Positions 35,898 through 48,554 are shown, counted from the first letter of the stretch. The stretch: 64,000 nt of DNA from Porodaedalea pini (GCA_002794775.1 NBAY01000045.1:310001-374000); one strand, 5' to 3'. Numbers and translations are program-made. Notes: a model not told the origin generated them from the letters alone.

Positions 35898-36748
35898 TCG
35901 GAAGATGCAGAGGCGTGCTAACATTAGTGCGACTTCTCGGAGTGGGATTGTCCTTGGTACGGATGGCTGGTCCCTGTGCTCAGCAGGACATTGTCTGGAA
36001 TACCAGAGAATGGGCGAGATACAGAACTTAAATCAGAAGATAAGAGATGAGAGGGGAGTGAGGTCGAGGTAACAAGAACGAAGTGGAATGAGGTGAAGAT
36101 GGAACGGATAGAACGAGCACAACGAGCACATTGCAAATAAAACAAAGTTGAGGTGAGTGATTCAAGTCACTAAGGCACCAAGGCATACCTAGAGACAGTC
36201 CTGAGAGATAGCACATGAAGTTAGGCATTGAAACTCGGGGGTGGAATTGCTGTCCTATCTACAACATTCGGCACTCTATAAATACTAAACAAGTGTCCTG
36301 CGTAAACATGAAAGGCAAAATAAAATAAGACAAGTCCTCTATTGTCCTACCACTGAGCCTCCTGAGTGTTCCTTTGAGTGGCTCCACGATCCAGATGATT
36401 GAGAGGCAGGGATGGCGCATGTTGTCTTGGCATAGCATCAGTGAGCTTCGGGATCCTTTGTATGGAGCCGGAATGACCAATGCCAGGCTGCCGCATGTTT
36501 GTTAGACAAAGGCAAATGAATGAACCTTTGGCAGGGTCGAGTGGACATGCGCACAGATAAGTGCACCGGGGTCGGTCTGAGTAGCTGATGCATGTGATCC
36601 AGTCGTTGCATGCGTTCCGTGTTCGGGTAATCACTGCTGATCCAGGTGTACTGCTTCACTTGATTGCTGAGTCGAGGCTCTTCAACTTCATGACGTACAT
36701 CGCATGCATTCTGCTCATTCCGTGCCCAATGAACCAGTTGGTGTTACA
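35898..36748 (-). mobile_element. Outer part of the copy 1 5' LTR
   Basis: Resumes family A LTR sequence exactly where 24191 left off (TCGGAAGATGCAGAGG) and ends GTTGGTGTTACA. Together with 23944-24191 it gives one LTR of about 1095 bp. Confidence 0.85.
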
Positions 36749-37700
36749 CCAGGCACCATCGTCACTGAAGAATGACTGGCAAAGCTCTTGGTTGCTCCCA
36801 CTGCTACTGTCATCCACACAGCAGCAAACTCACTGGCTGCCTAGTGGGCTTGCTGCTGCAGACAGTGTGCTCTGCAACTTTCAACTTATTAAAATGCTCG
36901 TCTTCAAGCCAAAGACTGCAAAATCTGCTGTGATAGTTCTTGTTATTGTCATTGTGTGTAAAGAGATAGAGACTAACTTGGGCACACTAGGCAAAAAGCA
37001 GAATTTGAAGGAGTTGGATCTCGCATTGCCAGGCCTGCTAAAAGAATCCTTTATGTTGGATAAGGACTCCTACGAGCACAGTCTCTTTATCTGTCCACAC
37101 GCTTTGTTCAAGTTCATCCAGTTTAACTATTAGCACCTGACATGACACATTCCCAAAGATTGTCACGGTCCTTGATGCATTGCTCATATCGTCGACTTCC
37201 CCCTTTGCCATACATATGCTCACCTCCCATTCTACTGTCTTCTTCTCCAGAATCAACATCGCTTCATACTTGCATGCTCTCAAAACCAGGGAGACTGAGC
37301 TTAATGAGGTAGATTCTGTAGAACTCAAGACCAATGCTGCACCCACATCTGCAATTGCTGCCCACAAAAAGGCAACAAAGGAGGAAGGGAGAATTGATGG
37401 TGCGGTAAAGATTGTTATTGGTGTGAAGAAAGAGGTTGACTTTCCAGGTTGGTATACGAACATGTATTGATTGTTCTGTAATTCCTCACTTTGTGCTGAC
37501 AAGTATTATAGGCACTGATCAAGGTCGATATGACATGCATCTTCAGAGGGAGCTTTGAGCCTGAGGAGCCCATAGCAATCCGTCTGACTACAGAAATAGC
37601 CATGTATCCCTACCACACCAAATGGATCAAGAGCTATCATGATCTACCCCTCAAGCTCAACCAGTGGATCAGTGTTGTGTGCCAGAAGTTCAAGGGCCCC

Positions 37701-38137
37701 TGTCATGGATGCTTTTTAATTATTTTATTCTCTTTCCATTTTCCCTTATCTTATCTTATCATATCTTATCCACTCATTACTAATCACGCTTATTCTGACT
37801 TACTCATGTCTATTATGTCTTTTTCCCACACTCTCATCACTTGCTATGACGCTATTGTTCTATGAAGTTCCATAACGTTCTTTCATCTATCTTTATGTAG
37901 TAGCTAATTCCCTGGTCCGTGTGCAGCCTCTGAAGGGTATATAAGTAGGTAGTCCTCCTGTACTTATCCCTTAGTTTTGACCTGGTCAATTCTACCTGGC
38001 TACGTCTGGAAGCTGTCCCTTATCCTTGCGCTGTGTCAGCTCCATTGACTCACCGCTCTCTCTCTTCTTCTCTCTTCCTCTGACTGAGTTCTGTGTGACC
38101 CGGTTACCTCCTGCATATCCGTAGTCCATCACTGACA
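37701..38137 (+). mobile_element. 5' LTR of the chromovirus (437 bp)
   Basis: TGTCATGGATGC...CATCACTGACA, with GGGTATATAAGTAGG near 37934 as TATA box. By eye it differs from the 3' LTR at about 15 positions, all transitions. Confidence 0.92.
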
Positions 38138-38976
38138 CAAGGTTGAAACTTACCCCTACCACCTTGCACATTCTCAGTCACCAACACCAAGCTGGCTCTG
38201 AACATCCACATATCCTACCAACAACAATCTATCTACCATGCTACCATCTACACCTTTACCTGCACCCTGCAAATCACCCTCACTATTGAACTCTTCCTAC
38301 TATCCATCATCATCACTCTTAACCCACATCTTGTCCAACAACCTCAACACTGACCACTACCTGTCCACAACCCCGAACTATAAACCACCATTCTTATCCG
38401 ATGTGTACGACGACTTGAACTGCGACCCCAACTACGATCGCTTCGACCCACACCTATTCTCAGATTGATCTCACGTGCATCAATCAGGCTGATACGTCAT
38501 TAATCCTTTACTTTCATTATTAAACTCACTTGTTTCATAACCCACTGTCCTCTTTCTATTTGATCAACCAGCGCTCATTTGAGAGGGGGTAACGTTGAGT
38601 CCGACCCACTCGAGAGTAGCTACCAGGCCTTGGGGGTGATCTTCAGAGAGGTCCCTTGGTGCCCGTTGGAGTCTTCACAGAGGAAGATCCAGGTTTGATC
38701 AGCAAGTGAAAGTTGACCACCACATCTGGAGTTTTGTTACAGCACTCAATCAGATCTGCAGGCATCTGCACCACCTGTTGGCTGGCAGTGTTGTTTCTGA
38801 TCTGAGCTGGCTCCACACCCGTACAATCAACCATCTGGATCAGCGGCACCTCGTTGGAGTATACCACCAGAAGATACTGCTGACGCCGTCCTCGCACGAC
38901 TACCACCGCTGACTGACGACAACCTCATATGCCTAGACAATGAGCTAGGAACCCTCCAAACTCCCCATTCACCACC
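38138..38976 (+). other. Chromovirus leader region
   Basis: Between the 5' LTR and recognisable gag. An open frame at 38238-38468 is Ser/Pro/Tyr-rich and may be a decayed gag start or leader; not resolved. No TGG-type primer-binding site follows the LTR (it reads CAAGGTTGAAACTTACC). Confidence 0.4.
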
Positions 38977-40087
38977 AGCACCATTGCCCATCATGTCAGA
39001 ACCCCAAACAACTCCTGTCACACTAGCTACCGGAGCACCGATGATATTGAATGACATGATGCAGGAGATTATCAACACTCTGCATGGCTTGGGACTGTTA
39101 GCAACCCCCATGCCAGCAGCAGCAACAGCACCCACTCCCCCTCCCCAAATGACAAACAGCAGTGGATGAAGACGCATCACCAAACCCGAGGCATTCAACA
39201 GGCAAGGCTACAAGAAATTCAAACAAGCCATTACCCTCTACATCGAAGCTAATGCAGGGGACTTTGTGAACGACAAGGATTACTTCCTTTTTATGTTATC
39301 ATTCATGACAGAAGGCGCAGTGGCACTCTGGGCCCAGAACTTCTTGGAAAGCATCAAAATGGATGGATATCTGATTTTCTCGCTCGTCAGCTGCCAGAAG
39401 TTCCAAGAACAGCTAGAAGGGGCATTCAGAGACCCGAATGAGCACCAAAATGCCATGCAGAAACTGGATAGCTGGAAACACACCTGAGATATCACTGCCA
39501 ACCAATTCTTCCAGCAGTTTGACAGCTTTCGCCATGCAGCGGGATACGATGACAATGCCAAAAACGATGACACCCTCATCCACAAACTGACAAAAGCCTT
39601 GGATAAAGAAATTGTATACCAAATCCAAATGAGCGACACAGTCCCGACCATGTACAAAGGTTGGCAAGAAAAAGCCATTTGGTTTGACAATGCCAGATGC
39701 CAGATGAGGGCAATTGAACAAATGTGCACAGCCCCACCCAGACCTCAGGCACCCCCACCTAAACCTGCTCAAACATTTGCACCTAGAATCCCTGAAAGGT
39801 GCAATGCCACCAGAGTCACATACAGAGGCATGGGAAAGCCGATGGATGTATCGCTCGAAGAGCTAAAGTGATTGGGTGCCTGCTACTACTGTGGAAAGCC
39901 GGGGCACCTAAAGAGAGATTGCCCAAAGAAAAAGGAGGTGATAAGGGCGGTGTTGATGGGGATGGAACCACGAGAAAGAAAAGTCTGGGCAGATGAGACC
40001 GCGATGCTCAAGGAGTCAGACTTTGTGGAGGAAGAAGAGGAGGTGCTCTTTGAGCAGGAGTTGGATTTTGTGGAACCCCAGCAGTGA
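38977..40087 (+). pseudogene. Chromovirus gag
   Basis: One frame with three or more stops. The retrotransposon gag/capsid region has FKQAITLYIEANAGDF, ALWAQNFLESIK and FFQQFDSFRHAAGYDD. A CCHC knuckle (CYYCGKPGHLKRDC, about 39881-39922) is followed by a charged tail ending in FVEPQQ. The TGA before the knuckle exon (39869) sits where an arginine or tryptophan codon is likely. Confidence 0.85.
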
Positions 40088-43000
40088 ACACAGCACTGAC
40101 TGGGACAGGTTCAGTTTCGGCTTTTCAAACGGCCATTTTTGATAATTCTATGGACTCTGTAGATAATTTAGATAAAACACAAAAAAATGTAAAAAACAAT
40201 GTCACTTGCAAAAATATCCCTTCTGTTCCTGTACCAGTAGTTAGTAGTGTAGATATGCCCACATGTAACAACATTTCTGTCTCATCATCTTGCTCTATTC
40301 CTGCATCTGAAAATCATGTAAAAACCTCTTTTGCAACTTTTAATTCTATTTCTTCCTTGGCTGGAACTGAACCAAAATCCGTGAAAAATGAAAACTCATT
40401 GAAACAAGCTGAGAGGAAGTCCTGGAGAGATCACCCTGTCCCCTTTACTGCACCATGGGTTGTATGGCATCTCAAGGAGGATAAACTCGAAAGTGCTTTA
40501 ACGACTCTCCGAGTGTGGATGAAACAGCAAAGGCATGCTGAAGCAAATGAAGAGATGGTGTGTCAAATCATTGCACTAGAAGAATCAGATGCCTTGGCAG
40601 CTGTTAGGGACCTGAGGGGTCCAAAATGGTTCATAAGAGGGTCTCAGGGGCAACAGCTCATGGTACCAATTCTCCTTCAAACGACCAACACCGGTAATCA
40701 GTTCAAGGTAGATGCACTACTAGATAGTGGCTGCACTAGCTCATGTATCAACTGATCCTTCATCAAAAAGCATCAGATCAGGACAAAAAATACACCCATC
40801 CCGATCTGAGTCTATAATGCTGATGGCATGCTCAATAAGGATGGTTCAATCACAGAGTTTGTGGAAATGCGCATGACGATTAAGGATCATTTGGAGCACA
40901 TCCACTTCGCAGTCACAGATCTAGGGAAAACAGATGTGTTCATCAGACATGAATGGTTAAAGCTGCACAATCCCAACATTGACTGGCAAAAGTCCACAAT
41001 TGAATTCAATCGATGCCCTGATGTATGCAGCTATATTTGTAGTCTAGAGGACATAGATGCAGACCCCGATAAAAACCTTGACCTGGTAGAACTTGAAGAT
41101 GGCGACCAGCTCTTTCTCTTCAATTGGGACAGGTACATTAAGTCTGATCTGAGAAAAGCGCTGAAGGTCAGGCAACAGGTGCTCAAGGAAGTCCCAGACT
41201 ATGTAAAAGAGTTTGAGGACGTCTTCAGTGAAGAGGGATTCAATCAGTTACCAGAGAGACACCCTTGGGATCACGCTATCGAACTCAAGCCGGGTTCAAA
41301 ACTCTCTGACTGTAAGATCTACCCGCTCAGTCCATCAGAACAGGTGGCACTTGATGAATTCCTCGCCGTATTCGCAACTCTCAATCCAAGATGGCATCCC
41401 CCTTCTTCTTCATCAAAAAGAAGGATGGCAAGCTTCGCCCCATACAGGATTATCGCAAGCTCAATGACATGAAGGTTAAGAACAAATACCTGTTACCGCC
41501 AATCCAAGAGCTCATTGACAAGACAAAGCAGGCGAAATTCTTCACAAAGCTTGACATACATTGGGGTTACAATAACATTCGTATTCGAGAGGGTGACGAG
41601 CATAAAGCTGCCTTCAGGACAAACCGCGGTTTATTCAAACCAATGGTCATGTTCTTCGGTCTCACAAACTCACCAGCAACCTTCCAAGGATTTATGAATG
41701 AAATCTTCCAAGAACTCATCAATGATGGACACATCATAGTCTACATGGACGACATTCTGATCTTTGCACGAACTCGTGAACATCATGACAAACTCGTATG
41801 ACAAGTCCTAGAAGTGTTGCAAGCAAACAAGCTGTTCTTAAAGCCAGAAAAGTGAAGCTTCGCTCAAGAGACCGTGAACTATCTCAGGCACATCCTCAGC
41901 AACAGACAGATTTGCATGGATCCAGCCAAAGTGGCAGGCGTAAAAGATTGGCCAGTCCCTAAGAATAAGAAAGAATATCAGTCTTTCCTTGGGTTCTGCA
42001 ACTACTACCACTGCTTTATCCTAGCGTTCAGTCACTACACAAAGCCCCTGACAGTATTGACTGGAGATGTAGAGTGGAAGTGGGATGTGGAGCAGCAGGA
42101 GGCCTTTGAACATCTGAAGCAGAAGCTCTGTGAGGAACCCGTACTCACAGTACCTACTGATGACGGTTAATTTTGGGTGGAGGCCAACTCATCACATTTT
42201 GCTAACGGTGCCATTCTGTCCCAATTCATTGACGGGAAGTGGCATCCAATTGCATACTGATCACAAGCGCTTAGCCAAGCAGAGCACAACTATGAAATCT
42301 ACGACAAAGAGATGTTTGCGATCATGTGTGCATTAGATGACTGGCGACAATATCTTCTGGGAGCAACACAGACTTTCAAAATCTGGTCAAACCACCTCAA
42401 CCTCTAGTATTTCCAAAAACCCCAGAAGATTAACCACCGACAAGCGAGATGGCTACAGGAGTTAGCGGAATACGACTTCAAACTGTTCCATAACCCAGGT
42501 GCCCTCATGACTAAGGCTAACCTCCTCTCGAGACGAGTGGACCATGAGAGGGGGGAGAACGACAATATCGACATCATTTTGCTCAAGCCGGACTTATTCG
42601 TAAACAAAACACTGCTAGAAGCACTAGATGCAGACTTCGTTAAATGAATCAAGAAGGTATGAAACAACAGGGACAGAGCAGTTGTGAAGGCATTAGAGCG
42701 GAAGGAATGAGAGTGGGATGAGGAAGAAGAGGGGTTGCTGACATGGAAGGGCAGGATCTATGTGCCAAAAGACTATAAACTCCGAGAAGACATTGTTCGA
42801 AATCATCACAACAGTACACTCACAGGACACCCAGGACGCTATAAGACCTATGAGTTGATCACACGCAACTACTGGTAGCTGGGAATCCAGCAAGATGTTT
42901 GAATGTATGTCGAGGGATGCAATGCGTGCCAACATACCAAGGCACACCAAGCAAAACCACATAATCCCCTGAATCTGAATGAGATCCCAAAAGGTCCTTG

Positions 43001-43849
43001 GGAAATCATCACGGCAGACCTGATCGGTGAACTCCCCGAGTCCAATGGGCATAACACAATTTGTGTCTTCATTGACAGGTTCAGTAAACAGGTGCACACG
43101 ATCCCCACCTCAGTGAGCGTAATGTCAGAATGAATGGCGAGGCTCTACCAGGATCATGTCTTCAGACTACATGGCATACTGCGCAAGTTTATTCATGACA
43201 GAGGATCACAGTTTGAGTCCAAGTTCATGAACAAACTATACCGGTTACTGGGCATTGAGGGAAACCCGCAACAGCATATCACCCACAGACAGATGATCAG
43301 ACAGAATGGATAAACCAAGAGATTGAACAGTACCTTTGTCTCTTTGTTAACTACCATCAGTTGGACTGGGCGGAATGGCTTGCACTAGCAGAGTTTGCAT
43401 ATAACAACAAGGAACAGACATCAACAGGAGCGTCACCCTTTTTCGTCAATCATGGGAGACACCCGTACAAGGGCACAAATCCTAGATGTGAATCAACCAA
43501 TGAGTCTGCTAAGCAGTTTGCCGACTGGATGGCCAAGATCAGGGAGGAAACCAAATTGGCATTGAAACATGCGGCCAAAACCATGAAGTGCTTCTACAAC
43601 AGGACAAAGAGAGAATCCATCAAGTATAAACCTGGGGATAAGGTCATGCTTGAAGGAACTCACTTAAAGACAGATCGTCCTATGAAGAAGCTGGGAGACA
43701 AACACTATGGGCCTTTTGTCGTTGAAAAGAAAATTGGCACATCAGCATATAGGCTTAAACTTTCACGTACATGGAAAAAAGTCTATCCGGTTTTCAATGA
43801 AGTGCTCCTCTCCCTGTACAATGAGCCACAGTACACGTCGCAGAAGTGA
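40088..43849 (+). pseudogene. Chromovirus pol: protease, RT, RNase H, integrase
   Basis: Protease DALLDSGCTSSCIN (about 40708-40755). RT MASPFFFIKKKDGKLRPIQD, FFGLTNSPATFQ and the catalytic YMDD (about 41740). RNase H segment WVEANSSHFANGAILSQF and EIYDKEMFAIMCALDDWR, with the usual first Asp replaced by Glu. Integrase zinc region HHNSTLTGHPGRYKT ... CNACQHTKAH and core DLIGELPES, HDRGSQFESKF. Frame changes near 41390 and 43330. Enough decay to exclude activity. Confidence 0.9.
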
Positions 43850-44206
43850 GATTCTCCACCCCCACCTGAGATCATTGACGATGTGCCAGAGTATGAGGTC
43901 AAAAAGGTTGTTGACTCTAAGCTAGTGCGAGGAAAGCTTAAATACCTCATACACTGGAAAGGGTACCCGAACGAAGAGCGCACCTGGGAGCCAATTGAGA
44001 ATTTGATGAACTCTCAAAAGACCATTGATGAATTTCATAAGTCAACTCCCAGTGCCCCTCATATCCTCAACACCTTGGAAATGTCGCAACTAAAGTTCCA
44101 ACCCATATTTGAGATGACAGAGCCTGAGAGACAGGAAGGAGTGGCACAGTGGTGGGTCGGTAAGTTCCAGGGTAGAGAACATGGGCAATTGGGACACTTG
44201 CCTTGA
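43850..44206 (+). CDS. Chromovirus C-terminal chromodomain
   Basis: The segment EYEVKKVVDSKLVRGKLKYL continuing to IHWKGYPNEERTWEPIENL (about 43889-44000) carries the aromatic positions of a chromodomain (Tyr, Trp, Trp). In chromoviruses this module targets integration to marked chromatin. This domain itself has no stop. A purine-rich GAAGGAGAGGGTCA lies at 44205-44218 before the 3' LTR as polypurine tract. Confidence 0.9.
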   Translation, partial: DSPPPPEIIDDVPEYEVKKVVDSKLVRGKLKYLIHWKGYPNEERTWEPIENLMNSQKTIDEFHKSTPSAPHILNTLEMSQLKFQPIFEMTEPERQEGVAQWWVGKFQGREHGQLGHLP

Positions 44207-44218
44207 AGGAGAGGGTCA

Positions 44219-44655
44219 TGTCATGGATGCTTTTTAATTATTTTATTCTCTTTCCATTTTCTCTTATCTTATCTTATCATATCTTATCCACTCATTACTA
44301 ATCACGCTTATTCTGACTTATTCATGTCTATTATGTCTTTTTCCCACACTCTCATCACTTGCTATGACGCTATTGTTCTATGAAGTTCCATAACGTTCTT
44401 TCATCTATCTTTATGTAGTAGCTAATTCCCTGGTCCGTGTGCAGCCTCTGAAGGGTATATAAGTAGGTAGTCCTCCTGTACCTATCCCTTAGTTTCAACC
44501 TGGTCAATTCTACCTAGCTACATCCGGAAGCTGTCCCTTATCCTTGCGCTGTGTCAGCTCCATTGACTCACCACTCTCTCTCTTCTTCTCTCTTCCTCTG
44601 ACTGAGTTCTGTGCAACCTGGTTACCTCCTGTGTATCCATAGTCCATCACTGACA
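44219..44655 (+). mobile_element. 3' LTR of the chromovirus (437 bp)
   Basis: Same termini and length as 37701-38137. The host ProRS frame resumes directly after it (CAGCCATTCCTCC). Confidence 0.92.
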
Positions 44656-45453
44656 GCTCCCAGCCATTCCTCCATATGTGCAAACTCCTATGGCAGGAAG
44701 GCCACACTGCACATCTCACAAAGGAGGCCAACACTGAAGTACAGGAGATTATTGACTTATATCGTCGCATGTACAAGGAACTGCTTACCATACCTGTCAT
44801 CCCGGGCGTCAAGTCCTAGAAGGAGAAGTTTGCCAGTGGTCTTCACACGACAACTGTGGAAGGCTTCATTCCAATGACCAGCTGTGGCATCCAAGCTGTG
44901 ATGTCGCATTGCCTTGAACAAGAATTCTCATGGCCAGATATGTTCAACATTGTGGTCAAAGACCCGGATGATCTGCAGGGTATGGGTCCAAATGGTGGCA
45001 AATTATTTGCATGGTAGAACTCGTCAGGCCTTAGCATGCACATGATCGGATTCATGGTCATGATTCGTGGCAACTACCAGGGTCTTGTTCTCCCACCCAT
45101 GCATTGCAAGCAACCAAGCAATCGTCGTCCCTGCAGTATCACCATATGCATTAACAAGCAGGAGTTATACAACTGTTATGCTCAGAAAAGTCAGTATCCA
45201 TGTGAAGGCAGAGCTACAGGACGACTACACTCCTGTGCCAACACTCAGCAGAAATATGTCACAGTCCTTCTGTGGTGCAAAGAGGAAGCATGTGAAGATG
45301 ACATCAAGGAGTGCAGTGAATGTGAGTGCATATCTGATGTGTGTCATTGTGGACAAAGTCTTGGACAAGGAAGTCAGGGAGATGAGTCGGCAGTTAAAGT
45401 GCATAGCTATACCAGTAGGGTATACAATGTATTTTGCATACTATAATATATAA

Positions 45454-45747
45454 ATTTTACAATCTGCCTGCTATTTGAACAAATGTGTAAGATCCTGAGC
45501 TACTCTAGCAGGCATTACTACCTGCTGCAAGTGCGGCTTTGAGCAACTATGAGCTGCTTTACCACTAATTTTACTACAAAACTACAGCCTTTTAATAGCT
45601 ATTCCCAGCTCTAGAACACTACTGGACACCATACTACTATGACCTATGTAGCTATATTCCACTATCCAGTACTATATAGCTATGAAACTATATGCTATAG
45701 GGAGCTATACAGAGCTCTGAACTATATATTACTTTACAGAGCTGCAT
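45454..45747. repeat. AT-rich repeat, target of the right KDZ insertion
   Basis: Dense in CTATATAGCTAT-, AGAGCTCTGAACTAT- and TTTACAGAGCTG-like words and local palindromes. The same vocabulary resumes at 58862-58960 beyond the KDZ element, so the KDZ element appears to have split one AT-rich element or spacer. No coding signal. Confidence 0.55.
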
Positions 45748-45755
45748 AGTGGGGG

Positions 45756-46160
45756 TAACTTCACATCAAGTTCATTCATCAGAGAGACTGAAAAGTGGTT
45801 AGATCAGTTCTTGAACATGAACCGATCTAACATTTTTTAAATTCCAACTACATGTAACACATCTTGAACAGATCATAATAAAGTATGTGAAGTGCCCGAT
45901 GTCCTAATTCGAGCAATGTGAGATCTGTTCAAACAGAAACGGATCTCCATAGAAAGAAAAGAAAAGAAAAGAAATAAAACCCCACTGCAGAGAGTGTTAA
46001 ACATTCTATGCTTTGAACGGTTCTTAAGAAATCAATGATGTGTGATCCGTTCAAATGAGAACAGATCACAATAGAAACAAAAGTAAGAGAAAATAAGAGA
46101 AAATACCTTCACTGAGAATATTTACCGTTCTCTGCTTGAACGGTTCTATTAGATCAATAT
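45756..46160. repeat. Left TIR and subterminal repeats of the KDZ element
   Basis: TIR with palindrome 45798-45831 (GTTAGATCAGTTC...GAACCGATCTAAC), then at least seven copies of GAACGGTTC, GATCCGTTC or GATCTGTTC-like motifs in both orientations (for example 45870, 45922, 45940, 46014, 46046, 46064, 46137). Probably transposase-binding sites. Confidence 0.75.
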
Positions 46161-46259
46161 ATGCGGGATTGGAGAAATGATAACGAGAGGGTCAATGATA
46201 CAAACATAGTCAAGCTAAAAAAAATGGTGCCGAACCATGCAAATGTAATGCCATTCATT

Positions 46260-48162
46260 TTACTTCCTATGCTTCTTGTTCTTCACTGAGACTGGCAGGT
46301 CAAGATCCAACCTCTGCCTGTATGAAAAGCTCAGCCTTTTCTGTGTAATTGATAAGTTAAAAAGATACTTACGGTTTAATAATGTTGCGAGTGCTCTTCT
46401 GCTGAGCATTAGATATCGAAGCCTCTTCCATGCGGGTCTTCTTTGATGGTCTTTCAGTAGACTGCTTAGAGGTAATAGCTCCAATTCCTGCACACCGCTT
46501 CTTTGACTTCTTGACAGACTCAATGTTGTGTCTATCCTCATGCGCCATAAGAACTTGAATATTGTCGCTGATGTACTCAGGAGGTTCCATAGCGACTGGA
46601 GAAGAAACTGAACTTGCTGCATCCCCGGAGTCGGTTGTATTGAGATTGTCGGTGCCAGGCTTTTCTGTACATTCCAGAACAGAGTCTTGAGTCTGATGCT
46701 GAGATGTGCCCTGCGGCGAAGAATCAGAATAATTGTTGTCCACATCAGTCGCTTTGTTGATGCTCAAAGTCAGGACCTGCGAAGAACTTGAGCTTGGTAT
46801 GACCGGCATCACAGTGCAAAGTGTTTTGTCCTCTGGAATGGCTGGCATTTGTTTTTGCATGGATGCCACAGGGAGAGGGATGGGAGCATTGTTGATAACA
46901 TCAGAACCAGTCATGGACGATTCACCATCAGTCTCGCCACTCGAGGCCATATAATTACTCTGAGAGTAAGACGATTCCTTCGCTGTGGATTATTGGTGAT
47001 GCAGATAAACAGTAAGCAAGAAAGACAAGAGTTGTATACATTTTAATACTCACTTTCTCTGAACGCCTCCTTTGCAAATGACTTCCAGGCTTTCAATATT
47101 TTTCCTCTCTTATAGTATTTACTATTGTAGAACAAATTCCCTTCAAAATTTGTATGAAGACTGTAGATCATATAAGCAATTGAAATCACAGAGCAATATA
47201 AAGTCTAACATACCTATCCACAGTGATCTCGCCACTTGGAGAGCGGAACACGTACTGTATGTGAAAAATGGCATCTCCCACAGACCAGCTACTATTATGG
47301 CCACACAACCCAGTCATGAGATGCTGCAATACATCAGGAGCCTTGTTCTGATTCCTAAACAAAATTGCATCAGTTCAAATGTTCAAAGACTTTATGAAAG
47401 CAACATACTCTTCTATGGCATCATCATCTACATTACCTTCAACTGCAATCCTAGCATTCTCTGCAGAAGCCCGCATTTCATACTCATACTTCTCCATTTG
47501 AGATAGCACATCGTACACCTCCTTCTGAATGATGGATGACAGTCCTCGATTGTTCTTTTTCCCATGCTCGTGTGATGCTGCCAGTTCTGCAGTGCGCTCT
47601 TTGATAAGATCTTTATGTTTGCGAATGAATAACGCTCTGCCGGTAATAGTACGCTCCTTTTTGAAGAAGTTCGCAATCACGTCGCAGTCCTTCTCAGATA
47701 CAGTCTTGATGACTTTACCCAGACAGTCCTTGCGTTTCTCATTCAAAAGGTAATGTATTGCTCTCTACAAATACATTAGTATTTATGAAATGAAAGCTTG
47801 AGAAAGAAACAGCGCACCTCTCTATGGAAGTTGAGTTCGTTCTTTGGGAAATCGAACTTTTTCACGTACTCTTCCGTGAGCAACGCCTTGAATGACAGTA
47901 CGGCCGGGTTGTGTGCCTTATGATGCAGAAGATTATAGAAGAGCGGGACATTCTCGTTCAGCCATGTCTTCTGTCCTTCAGTAAACTTTACTCGGTTTCC
48001 TTTTTTCTTTCTGAACTCCGCATTCGACTCCGTGGTTGATAGTACCTGTACATCAGAGGAATCTCCTGATTCGTTTGCCATGTTTGCCATGTTTGCATCC
48101 TTGGACTTCGGCGCCGCATGAATAGGAAGCGTAGTCTGCTTGAGATTTGCTTTTGAGGACAT
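46260..48162 (-). CDS. Uncharacterised KDZ-associated accessory gene A
   Basis: The ATG (complement of 48160-48162) begins MSSKANLKQTTLPIHAAPKS. Exon 1 ends near 47818 after NELNFHRE at a GTGCGC donor; exon 2 (47383-47765) has lysine-rich AIHYLLNEKRKDCLGKV and ENARIAVEGNVDDDAIEEYV. Small exons follow (SSWSVGDAIFHIQYVFRSPS; NLFYNSKYYKRGKILKAWKS), then a Ser/Thr-rich exon to KSTRNIIKP and a last short exon reading QRLDLDLPVSVKNKKHRK. The N-terminal half looks globular and basic (GNRVKFTEGQKTWLNENVPL), the rest disordered with a nuclear-localisation-like tail. No family recognised. It is closest to the left transposon end. Confidence 0.65.
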
Positions 48163-48554
48163 GTTAAAATGTTGAAGACCTAGTAAGGATAGAAAAGTGG
48201 GAAGACAATGTGGTCAGCCAAAAGACACAGTATATAAGGCCAAAACTACTGCTTACTTGTGAAGCACATTGTAAAAGCGTAAACCACTTAGTGGACCACA
48301 ATTTTATGGCCCAAACACAAGAACAGTGCTTGCTCACCTTATCATGTCAGCATTGTTTCATACAAGCTAATTTCCCTGGTCCAAGCACTGACGGGGCCTA
48401 AGCGCATGGGCCTGACTCGTGATGAGCTTGGACATCAAGTCAATGATGATAGAATATCTCGGGAGACACATCGTGATCGTATCCATTCATTTCAACCGAA
48501 ACAAGCGCTCCAGGCGCTGCACAAAACGTTCCTGAGATTAATTCTACAGCTATT
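48163..48554. other. Intergenic spacer between accessory genes A and B1
   Basis: Equivalent to 7610-8001 of the left copy. No coding signal. Confidence 0.5.

Larger units (their letters stand above)
12690..36748 (-). mobile_element. Ty3/gypsy retrotransposon copy 1 (older; split by copy 2 at 24192-35901)
   Basis: Gag-pol reads on the reverse strand: 5' LTR 36748-35902 plus 24191-23944, gag, protease, RT, RNase H, integrase, then the antisense gene on the forward strand, then the 3' LTR at 12690-13622. It contains two solo LTRs of family C. Stops, frameshifts and altered catalytic residues show it is dead. Its 5' flank is prolyl-tRNA synthetase sequence and its 3' flank a retroelement fragment, with no matching target duplication, so at least one edge is rearranged. 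Confidence 0.85.
37701..44655 (+). mobile_element. Ty3/gypsy chromovirus, full-length but decayed
   Basis: Two 437-bp LTRs, gag with zinc knuckle, protease, RT, RNase H, integrase and a C-terminal chromodomain, all on the forward strand. Flanks are GCCCC (37696-37700) and GCTCC (44656-44660), a 5-bp duplication with one transition. It uses three successive frames for pol and has many in-frame TGA/TAG codons. Confidence 0.95.
36749..45453 (+). pseudogene. Prolyl-tRNA synthetase pseudogene, split by a chromovirus
   Basis: Eukaryote-type ProRS charges tRNA-Pro. Left part: the N-terminal editing-like domain (VAPTATVIHTAAN; VFKPKTAKSAVIV; ETNLGTLGKKQNLKEL; VKIVIGVKKEVDFPGWYT), then class II catalytic sequence [16 protein letters not shown] and [13 protein letters not shown] up to 37700. 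After the retroelement (44656 on) it continues with LLWQEGHTAHLTKEA, EKFASGLHTTTVEGFIP, SGLSMHMIGFMVMIRG and the anticodon-binding start VSIHVKAELQDDYTP. Several stops occur, about 100 residues of the catalytic domain are missing before EEPIAIR, and the C-terminal zinc domain is absent. Since ProRS is essential, a working copy must lie elsewhere. Confidence 0.85.

Noticed and set aside
12690..36748. A tandem array LTR-internal-LTR-internal-LTR made by LTR recombination
   Set aside because: The extra LTR pieces at 23944-24191 and 35902-36748 fit together into one LTR with a 4-bp duplication, so nested insertion explains it better.
36749..45453. A ProRS gene whose large intron holds a retroelement
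   Set aside because: The exon sequence itself has stops and a deletion of about 100 residues, and the insertion carries a 5-bp target duplication inside an exon.
45454..45747. CRISPR-like or satellite array from repeated CTATAT/AGCT words
   Set aside because: No regular spacing or constant repeat unit; it is AT-rich low-complexity sequence.
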